Positions 55,844 through 64,000 of a stretch of DNA of 64,000 nucleotides are shown piece by piece. Made by a program: the position numbers and the translations under genes. Source of the stretch: Quercus robur. Lineage: Eukaryota; Streptophyta; Magnoliopsida; Fagales; Fagaceae. Numbering within the stretch: position 1 is the stretch's first letter; each line of letters opens with the position of its first letter. The stretch is from the NCBI RefSeq assembly GCF_932294415.1, contig NC_065535.1:90040862-90104861 (forward strand). Reading direction: 5' to 3'. The notes under the pieces were generated by a model. It worked only from the letters and a program-made list of their open reading frames with translations. It made no database searches and was not told where the DNA came from.

Positions 55844-58720
55844 GAAATCAGAGGCTTCGATTTTATATATATATATATAGATAAATGGAAACCACATGTC
55901 AGATTCATTTTTTCAACAGCTTTGCAAATATATATATCATTATAGGAAAGTATTGTCAATTTTATTTTGTATCAGTTAATGCATTTCATAGTTTGTTTTG
56001 GAGTAATATTGAATAATTAATTTTAGTGTTTGAATATATTTTTTGTAGAAGGATGGAATTAATTCTAGAAAAACTTATCAGGAAAGCGTAGGCAAATCTA
56101 TATATATAATAATAGATGAACTTGATAGAAATTCAAATTAGAATTCCAAATTAGAATTCCAATTTTATATCGTGTGTCTAAATTTACGTGAAGATCATAC
56201 CATAATTATCCTTCTAATTGTTCAATTCAAATCAGAAATTAGTCCAATTTTATGCCATTTGTATAAAAAATTTTCTTAATTTTGGTGCCAAAACTAATAT
56301 CATGTCATAAATATCCATCCAAATATTCATGGTATTTACGGCAATGCAAATACCGAGGAGTCAAATGAAGCAGGCGTTAAATGGTTCTCTAAAGAAGAGA
56401 GAAAATTCTAGAGGGAAGAGACAGAGAGGGATAAAACTTAAGAGAGATGGTCGACCCACTCCCCCTCCGCCTAAACTTTCCACTCCTTATTTCCACGCAA
56501 AAAGAAACTCAATGTAGAGGAAATTAATGGCAATGTGTTAAGGATAGACCTCATCTACAAATTAAAAGTCCTACAACTATGGAATCATCTGTCAATGATC
56601 AACGCAATAACAGATAGTAGCAGATAATGATCAACACAGTAACAAATTGCCAACTCCACTGGTACTCCTCTCTCTCTCTCTAAATTTTGGCTTCAAACTT
56701 AATCTTTTATGCAATATTTGTTTCTTCCAAATATCACAAAATACTAAATTCCACTTCCAAAGACGCTAATAACGACTTGACTAACCATCCTTTGACAAGA
56801 TTCTATTCAAAGAATAGAGAGATACATCCTCAAACAAGCTTTGGTGGTCCATCATGTAAGTGTAAATACTCTCTCTCTCCTATCTGTTACCCTTATTAGC
56901 CACATTAAAAACAAAGATAGATAGAGTTTGTCGACTAGCCATACATACTCAAAGGAGGTTTTTTTTCCTCACTCAAACGGTCCATCACCTTACCCAATTA
57001 CCTGCCATGCCATTACAAACTCAGGTTTTTTTTCCCTATGAAAATTTCAGGCACCAAACAACGATTGGGGGTTCAAAAGCAGGGATGGATCTTTTCGATA
57101 TTATTCTCACTAAGGTTCATCTCTCTCTCTCTCTCTCTCATATAGTTTTCATTCCCTTAAATATTTGAAATAGTGATGAGTTTGTCTCAATTATTGATCT
57201 TTGCAACTTCAATGGTTTAGTTTTATTTATATTGAGGTAATATAAAATTTGTTTGGGATTTGGTACTAAAGTGGTAAAAGGGTGGTGGATAATTCAAATT
57301 ATTAGTGTCATAATATTGGAACTACCGGATAGATTAGAGTGTTTTGAAATGGATTAGGATTGGTAGATTGTCCATTTTATTCCTACCCATTAAATTTTAA
57401 TGGAATTGTTTTGGATAGCTAGAACTCTAAATAGAATGGAGGATTGTATCACAGTTTTGTTTTATTTCATGTGAATTTCAGAGCATTTTAGAATAATAAA
57501 ACCATCATAATATCGGAGCCACAATCATTAACTACAGCATTAGCAACAAAACTAGAAGTTTCAATTGGTTTGTCATTTGGCTACGTTCAATTGTTCTTCT
57601 TCCATGTGTTCACAAAAAAATTATATAAAGGTATCCATGGTTGAATTGTTAACTAACAGCTCCTACTGAAGATGACTTCAGAACATTCTCTACAGTCACA
57701 CAAGAGGAGTAATAAAGAAGGGCTGGCAGCTAACATGCTAAGAATGAGTGCTTCTTGGTCTTTGTCGGATTCTTACTTTGGGTGTCCTCCTTAATATATA
57801 ATTAGGCATATAAAGACAGAAAAATTACAAATTCCTAGGAATAGAAGCCTCAAAAGTCTTGCAAGAAGAAACTTAGGCAAGGAATGGTGGCAAGATTATG
57901 AAATTATAAGTTGCGCTATATAGCCCTTCTCTTGACATTAGAAGAGAACTTTAGAACTAATTCTAAATATACTAAGATCAAGTACTACTTTTGCTCCATT
58001 CATTTAATTTTGGGTCTCCATTTATTTTCAATTAGGGATCAATCTTGCTATAGAAAATTTCCAAATATAATGCTCACTTCTGTTAATTGATCCCCATCAG
58101 GCATGCTAAAGTTGGAGAATAAGGAATGAATGATCAATGATGTCTCGGATTTGAAGCTGGCTTGAATTAAGAAGAATAAAAATTGTGTTAATGCCAGTAC
58201 CAATAGAAGTTTATATTGGGTTGTACAAAGTAATAACTGGATTCAAGTCTCTAATATCAAAGGAGAACATGACATTAATTAGTCTATCTCAACCCAAATA
58301 ATGGGCTAAAAGTGAAGGACAATGAGGAGAGTACTGTTTTGTTTTGTCTCTTTTTACTTATTTTAAAGTGGAATTCTTATTAGACTATTTCCACCGTCTA
58401 CTGATTAGTAATCCAATCCAATTATACCTATCATGTCTCTCTTGCTTTACCCAAAATGTAACAACTCTACGCATTCTTAAGAAAATAAAGCTTATTTATA
58501 TCCCGTAGTTTAAAGAATGAATCCGAATTTGATAAGAATGAGGTATAAAATACATCTAATTAGAGATTGCCACATCAACTATTTACTTAAAACTCAATAT
58601 ATCCTGCCACATCAAATAACATCTCAATTAACTCCTACTTGAGTTGGATTTTCATATAGGTATTTGAATTGATTAAGTGTGGTTGTGTCTATTGTTTAAT
58701 ATGTGATAGATGTTGTGCCA
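55844..58720. other. Intergenic sequence, nothing recognised
   Basis: Microsatellite runs of CT (57119-57139) and TA; no supported gene. The frame at 56329-56517 is Lys/Arg- and Pro-rich and looks fortuitous. Confidence 0.45.
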
Positions 58721-58888
58721 TGTTGGGATTGGAGGATGTAAAACTTTAGTTTTACACCACATCCTTCTAGAATTTAAGCTCTTATACTTCCAAATATGTG
58801 CAACTGCATGTTGGGATTGGAGGGTGTAAAACTTTAGTTTTACACCATACCCTTCTAAAATTTAATCTCTTAAATATGTGCAACTGCA
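58721..58888. repeat. Tandem duplication (88 and 80 bp) with a perfect palindrome in each copy
   Basis: Both copies start TGTTGGGATTGGAGG and end CAACTGCA. The second lacks 8 bp. Each has TGTAAAACTTTAGTTTTACA, a 9-bp perfect inverted repeat with a 2-bp loop. Part of the first copy recurs inverted at about 58971-58993. Confidence 0.9.
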
Positions 58889-58994
58889 TCTATGGACTAT
58901 AATATTTTCTGTTGTTACTAATTTCCCATCGTAGGTGATATTTGCAACACCATGCCTTAGTTCCATGATACATATTTGGAAGTATAAGAGCTAT

Positions 58995-60280
58995 AAATCT
59001 ACAACCTGATTGTATACAAATTTATGTTGTTAAAGATCCATGGAGTTAATATTTTAGCCATCGTAACACATGGGACTAAATAAAAAAAAATCATGCCAAA
59101 ATCCATGATTGGGTTGTGATTTATCGTTTCTTTCTCCTTCTATATAATATATGTTTCAATATTTTGCAATAGTCAAAACATGTTAAGTATAAACAAAAGC
59201 CCATTCTCTCTCTCTCTCTCTCTCTCTCAAGAAAACCCTAACACTATTTTTTTTTTAATTATTCAAATCTTTCATTTTGAGGGCAGGTTGTACATTTAGG
59301 TGATTGTACTGAGGTGCTAAAATCCCCATATTGAAGTTGATGAGAACATAGATATAAATGTATAATTAAGAAGATGAAGATGGTATCATGATATCACATC
59401 CAGTGAACGTTATTTCCAAGAATTTTTTAAGTTGATGAGGACATAGAGATAACTGATAAAATTCTTCAATGTCTTTTTTATCCTTTTTATAAATATTGTT
59501 CAAATTCTTGCGCGTATGCATGAGTTACATGCCAGTATGTGTAAAGAAGAATGCTAATGAACTATATTTTTACAAATGTAATAATGAAGTTAAAAAATGT
59601 CAACCCAATTAAATTTGAGTCCAATTAAAGCGAGGAATCAATAGAAATTCGCACTAAATCTAAGTCAAATTTGGACTAGGATTGCTACCTACGCAAGTTT
59701 TAAATTTCACCATAATTCATTTCAATAATCTAACTTTGCTTTTGTTCGTTTCGGTCCTCTAAGTTTCAAGTTTATTCAATTAAGACATTTTCATCAACTT
59801 CGGTTAAATATTGCGGTTGATTGTCCAAATTTTAATTTTTTTTCTTCAAATTTTTTAAATGGAAAAAAATCCAATTAATGATTGAAAAATAATCCTTAAT
59901 TTTAAAATAATAATAATTATAATAACAAAAGTTGACGAAAGGGGCTTAATAGACTAAACTTGAAATTTAGAGAACTAAAATGAACAAAAGCAAAATTAGA
60001 TGACTAAAATGAATTATGGTAAAACTTAGAAAATGAGCTTAAAATGCAAAAAATATATGACATGTCGTATTTAATTGCATCTAGCTTCTCAGCTAAACAC
60101 TTAAAACTACAAGTCGTCCACTCATGCATATTTATCTCTTAGTCTAGACGTGTTATTTTCCAATTGGTTAGTGTAGTTCGTTACAGGTAGTTGTTTTAGT
60201 GCTTCATTCTTCATTCTTCTTTTCCAGTTTCTTTCCTTTTCCCATCGATTATCCAAAAAATATATATTACTTCGTTCCTA
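58995..60280. other. Intergenic sequence upstream of the receptor-like protein gene
   Basis: A (CT)n run at about 59206-59228 and AT-rich DNA. No gene was recognised. Confidence 0.45.
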
Positions 60281-60338
60281 CTGACTTAGACTTTGGGTAC
60301 ACCGCGATTGGTGGTGCAGCCATGTGAACCTCTTTTTA
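60281..60338 (+). repeat. Distal copy of a repeated promoter block
   Basis: TGACTTAGACTTTGGGTACA and the following GCGATTGGTGGTGCAGCC recur at 60740-60796 with about 85% identity (my estimate). Both copies lie upstream of the receptor-like protein gene, in the same orientation, about 459 bp apart. Confidence 0.8.
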
Positions 60339-60739
60339 AGGTAGCATTTCTAATGGGTATGATCATTGATCGATGATGACCTGCAAAGCATGAAATATAT
60401 GAGTATTTTCAAACTCATAAGGATGCAATAGAACCCCAGTGATAGAGAAACTACTGTGCTAACAAACTAAAACTAAATCCACGAACAGTGATTCTTGCTT
60501 CTCCAATCAGTAATGCACGACTTGATGCAGTGAATAAAGCAAGAAATAAACCACAAGTCGTTTATGCGGAAACACAAAATGCTTTTCACGTTTTGCTTTC
60601 CAGCTTCCAAGCTTGCTTTATTCTTTAAAAGTCAAATTTTTGTGTAAACTCACTCCATGAAAAGAGATACCAGACTAGCCAAAATGCTTTCCAGTGATCT
60701 CTCTTTCCTTTCCACAGATTTTCAATGCTACGTGATCAT

Positions 60740-60796
60740 TGAGTTAGACTTTGAGAACACCGTGATTAGTGGTGCAGCATGAAAACCTCTTCATAT
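60740..60796 (+). repeat. Proximal copy of the repeated promoter block
   Basis: TGAGTTAGACTTTGAGAACA followed by GTGATTAGTGGTGCAGCATG. It ends about 64 bp before the start codon of the receptor-like protein gene, immediately upstream of a TTTATAA TATA-like motif (60813-60819). Confidence 0.8.
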
Positions 60797-60859
60797 CACA
60801 CTCCTCCAAACTGTTTATAACCATGACCATCCAACAAAGAACAAAGAAACACAACGATA

Positions 60860-63265
60860 ATGGGCAACCTCAGCCTGCTACTAGCGCTTCTCATTCTTTT
60901 CACCCCTTCTCTTTGTTGCCCTGAATATCAAAAACAAGCCCTTCTCGAGTTTAAATCCTCTCTCATCAAAACTACTAGTTCTCCCTCATTACAAAGCCCA
61001 GTCGTTGAGTTCGAGTCATGGAATTCCACCTCAGATTGTTGCAACTGGAACAGGGTCATTTGTAGTACTCGTTTTCATTCGAGGACTGTGATTGCTCTGC
61101 ATCTTGACTCCCTTGTTTTCATGCAATCTATGGAGCCCATGGTGGTGACTTCCACCATCTTGACGCCACTCTTTCGCATTAGAAGCTTGATGCTGCTTGA
61201 CATGGAAGGGAATCAAATACAAGGTGAATTGCCAGGTGAGGGCTTTGCCAATTTAAGCAGATTGGTTTATCTTGATTTGAAGAATAATCACTTCAATGGC
61301 TCCATTCCCTCTCAACTTTTCCATTTGAGGTATCTTCGATATCTTGATATAAGTGGTAGTTTGTTCCATGGTATTCTTAGTGGGGAAGTGGGCTCTCTTC
61401 AAAACTTGCGGGTTTTGAAGTTGGAAGAAAATTTTTTTGGTGGAAATATCCCCAAGGAAATAGGGAACATGACAAAGTTGCAGCGATTGTGTCTTCGCAG
61501 CAACAAGTTTTTTGGTGAAATTCCATCTTCATTTTCGTATTTGAAGGGGTTGGAAGAATTAGACTTGAGGGATAATTCCTTGTCAATGAACATTCCTATT
61601 TTTATTGGCAATCTATCCAACATAACTATCTTGGCCTTGAGCAATAACATGTTGACAGGTAGAATTCCATCGTCTATAGAGAATTTGACGAAGTTGGAAA
61701 CACTTCAGTTGGAAAACAACCGACTCAGTGGAGAAATTCCATCTTGTTTGTTCACTATCAAGGGCATGAAGCATCTTTTTCTAGGAGGGAATTATCTAAC
61801 ATGGAATAGCAATGCAAAGATAGAACCAAAGTTTATGCTATCTGAATTATCTATGAAGTCTTGCGGTCTGACAGGAGAAATCCCATATTGGATTTCTAAA
61901 CAAAAGACTCTTGAAGTTTTGGACTTGAGTGAGAATAAGCTAGAAGGAATGTTCCCACAATGGCTTGTTGAAATGGAAGTTGGAAGCATTGTTCTATCAA
62001 ATAACAGTCTTACAGGTTCTCTCCCACCTCGTCTGTTCAACTCTCAAAGTTTATTAGTTCTTTCCCTATCTCAAAACAACTTTTCTGGAGAACTGCCAAA
62101 CAACATTGGTAATGCAACTTCTCTCATAGTCCTCATGTTGGCTGAAAATAATTTTTCAGGTAAGGTTCCTCAATCTATCTCTAATATTCATTACCTCCTA
62201 TTACTAGACTTGTCAAGCAATAGATTTTTTGGCAACTTACCAGATTTTAGCTCCAATGAAGTGCTCGGGTTCATTGACTTTTCTTCTAATGAATTCTCTG
62301 GTGAAATTCCAACAAATTTTTCCCAAGAAATTAAACTTCTTGCATTGGGAAAAAATAAGTTTACTGGCCGCTTGCCTAGAAACCTGACCAAAATGAGCAA
62401 GCTTGAACACCTAGATATCCATGACAACAAAATCACAGGTGAATTGCCAGAGTTTATTAGCCAAATCTCCACCCTTCAAGTCCTAAATTTACGTAATACC
62501 ACCCTCCAAGGTTCCATCCCTAATGGTATTTTCAAACTCAGTAGCCTCCAAATTCTTGACCTCTCAAACAACCATCTTGTTGGCAACATCTCTCCAAAGT
62601 TTGGAGATTTTGCTGGTATGATTGAAACATCAAACGAATTTTCATCACTCCCTGATCTTGTCACCATCTCAATCGAGTTACATTATCTGATAGTGATTTG
62701 GAAGAAGTCAAAACGAAGTCTCTCAAGCCGTAACCTCCAACTCTACTCTTTGTTAGACCTGTCAATGAACAAACTGTTTGGTGAGATCCCAACATCATTA
62801 GGCAGATTGAAGGATCTAAAGCTTCTCAACATCTCACATAACATCCTCTCTGGAAAGGTACCGATAAGTCTTGGTGACCTAGAGAGTCTTGAGACTTTGG
62901 ACTTGTCACATAATAAATTATCAGGCTTAATTCCGCAATCACTAGCAAAGTTGCAAGAATTGTCTGTTTTGGATGTGAGTAACAATGAGCTCACAGGTAA
63001 GATTCCAATTGGTGGCCAAATGGACACTATGAATGACCCGAACTTTTTTGCTAACAATAGTGGACTATGCGGAATGCAGATTCAGGTTCCGTGTGCTAAA
63101 GAGCTATCACCAACAGAATCATCAAAGAATGAGAGTAAGGAGACATTGTTCTTATGGGAAGGAGTGGGCATTGGATACTATTTTGGCTTCTTTACAGTTG
63201 TGGGAATCTTATATCATACTAGGTATTTTGTTCCTAAACCACTTCCAAATCATCTCAGCCAATGA
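60860..63265 (+). CDS. Leucine-rich-repeat receptor-like protein (RLP), single exon
   Basis: 801 residues. A signal peptide (MGNLSLLLALLILFTPSLC) precedes an LRR N-terminal cap with the paired-cysteine motif SDCCNWNRVIC. About 24 leucine-rich repeats follow (LxxLxLxxNxLxGxIP type). They are interrupted around residues 582-630 by a non-LRR island that includes VIWKKSKRSLSSRNLQLYSL, then about four more repeats. A C-terminal cap (GLCGMQIQVPC) and an acidic-Ser spacer lead to one membrane helix near 768-787 (GIGYYFGFFTVVGIL, with a GxxxG-like pattern). The cytoplasmic tail is short and has no kinase domain. This is the standard RLP architecture for plasma-membrane perception of microbial or peptide ligands, signalling through partner kinases such as SOBIR1. 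The ligand is unknown. The gene appears intact. Confidence 0.93.
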   Translation: MGNLSLLLALLILFTPSLCCPEYQKQALLEFKSSLIKTTSSPSLQSPVVEFESWNSTSDCCNWNRVICSTRFHSRTVIALHLDSLVFMQSMEPMVVTSTILTPLFRIRSLMLLDMEGNQIQGELPGEGFANLSRLVYLDLKNNHFNGSIPSQLFHLRYLRYLDISGSLFHGILSGEVGSLQNLRVLKLEENFFGGNIPKEIGNMTKLQRLCLRSNKFFGEIPSSFSYLKGLEELDLRDNSLSMNIPIFIGNLSNITILALSNNMLTGRIPSSIENLTKLETLQLENNRLSGEIPSCLFTIKGMKHLFLGGNYLTWNSNAKIEPKFMLSELSMKSCGLTGEIPYWISKQKTLEVLDLSENKLEGMFPQWLVEMEVGSIVLSNNSLTGSLPPRLFNSQSLLVLSLSQNNFSGELPNNIGNATSLIVLMLAENNFSGKVPQSISNIHYLLLLDLSSNRFFGNLPDFSSNEVLGFIDFSSNEFSGEIPTNFSQEIKLLALGKNKFTGRLPRNLTKMSKLEHLDIHDNKITGELPEFISQISTLQVLNLRNTTLQGSIPNGIFKLSSLQILDLSNNHLVGNISPKFGDFAGMIETSNEFSSLPDLVTISIELHYLIVIWKKSKRSLSSRNLQLYSLLDLSMNKLFGEIPTSLGRLKDLKLLNISHNILSGKVPISLGDLESLETLDLSHNKLSGLIPQSLAKLQELSVLDVSNNELTGKIPIGGQMDTMNDPNFFANNSGLCGMQIQVPCAKELSPTESSKNESKETLFLWEGVGIGYYFGFFTVVGILYHTRYFVPKPLPNHLSQ

Positions 63266-63420
63266 ATTAGGCAAAGTGTTTAAGTTTCCAATCTCATACA
63301 AGTTATGTAGTTTATTTTATTATCAAATATCTAATTCTCGTCATGCAAAGACTTTCAATTAAACAATTATAATAAATAGTCATTCATAAGTATCTGTCTG
63401 ACCGTAAGTTGTGCATTTCA

Positions 63421-63460
<40 letters not shown>

Positions 63461-64000
63461 TGATAACGTGAAAAGTGTGAGTTTGCAAAGGCTTAATGGC
63501 ATATATTATATAAAAACTACAGAGGAAGCAAAAGAAAAACTTAAAAACTTTCATTTTACACTATAGAATATTTGCTAACTTGTGCAATGCATAGGAAAAC
63601 TCAACAAAAAAAAAAATATATATATATATATATATATTAATATACATATTTAATTAATGGGTTGGATTCAAGTTATTTTTGGTAATACATACACTAAATA
63701 ATTTTGTATTGAATTTGTTTTTTGACAAATCCACTATAAATTTAAATTTTCTTCTTGTACATTTCATGCTAGCAAAATTTTAAGATGATCAAATATTAGT
63801 AAATATCTAATCAATAATATTTTTAAATTTCAAGATTTTTGTATATTAAAATTATAGACAAAGCATGAGTTTATGGATCAAATAACAAATAATATCCAAT
63901 TAATACAAAATTTAACATGAATATTAAGAAGAATGAGAACGCATAATCTAATGGTGGGAATTTTAAAATACTAACCAAAAATAAATTATTGGATGGAGCA
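63266..64000. other. 3' flank of the receptor-like protein gene
   Basis: AT-rich, with (TA)n microsatellites at 63423-63455 and 63616-63638. Near 63569 GCTAACTTGTGCAATGCATA echoes the phrase at 54066. No gene is present. Confidence 0.5.

Noticed and set aside
56329..56517. Lys/Arg- and Pro-rich ORF
   Set aside because: Short, low complexity, no exon context and no recognisable domain.

Overview
The window is plant nuclear DNA. It is AT-rich, has spliced genes with GT-AG introns, encodes a chloroplast-targeted protein, a trehalose-6-phosphate synthase-like protein and a plant receptor-like protein, and is full of plant transposons (Ty3/gypsy, Ty1/copia, LINE, tRNA-derived SINEs, MITEs). The repeat content suggests a eudicot, perhaps a woody rosid such as Fagales, but the species is inference only.

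Layout. 1-5.5 kb: intergenic DNA with an LTR-like scrap, a 5'-truncated LINE (minus strand), a CT microsatellite, a SINE with perfect target-site duplications and a small foldback. 5.5-6.9 kb: a multiply frameshifted pseudogene of a multi-pass membrane protein. 6.9-17.2 kb: a complete Ty3/gypsy element with two 491-bp LTRs (4 differences), a GAAAT target-site duplication, gag, protease, reverse transcriptase, two RNase H domains and integrase. Pol is broken by five stop codons and one frameshift. Downstream of pol are a hairpin-rich tandem array and an antisense gene with its own TATA box, a 5'-UTR intron and four coding exons that join in frame to 646 residues. 17.2-21.6 kb: intergenic DNA with a MITE and a solo LTR (ACTAT duplication). 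21.65-27.8 kb: a five-exon nuclear gene for a small chloroplast protein with a light-harvesting-like motif, with TE fragments in its introns. 27.8-43.7 kb: a gene-poor stretch with a Mutator-type MITE, other MITEs, a nearly perfect 425-bp tandem duplication, a decayed copia fragment and two adjacent SINEs. 43.7-46.7 kb: a three-exon class II trehalose-6-phosphate synthase gene (TPS11-like). 46.7-60.8 kb: gene-poor, with a LINE remnant, PIF/Harbinger-like and Stowaway MITEs and small local duplications. 60.86-63.27 kb: a single-exon leucine-rich-repeat receptor-like protein gene.

Four things look functional: the chloroplast gene, the TPS gene, the receptor-like protein gene and, possibly, the antisense gene carried by the retrotransposon. 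The three host genes have no evident functional link. The antisense gene and the hairpin array at its convergent junction with pol are the most unusual parts of the window. All coordinates, exon joins and motif calls were read by eye.
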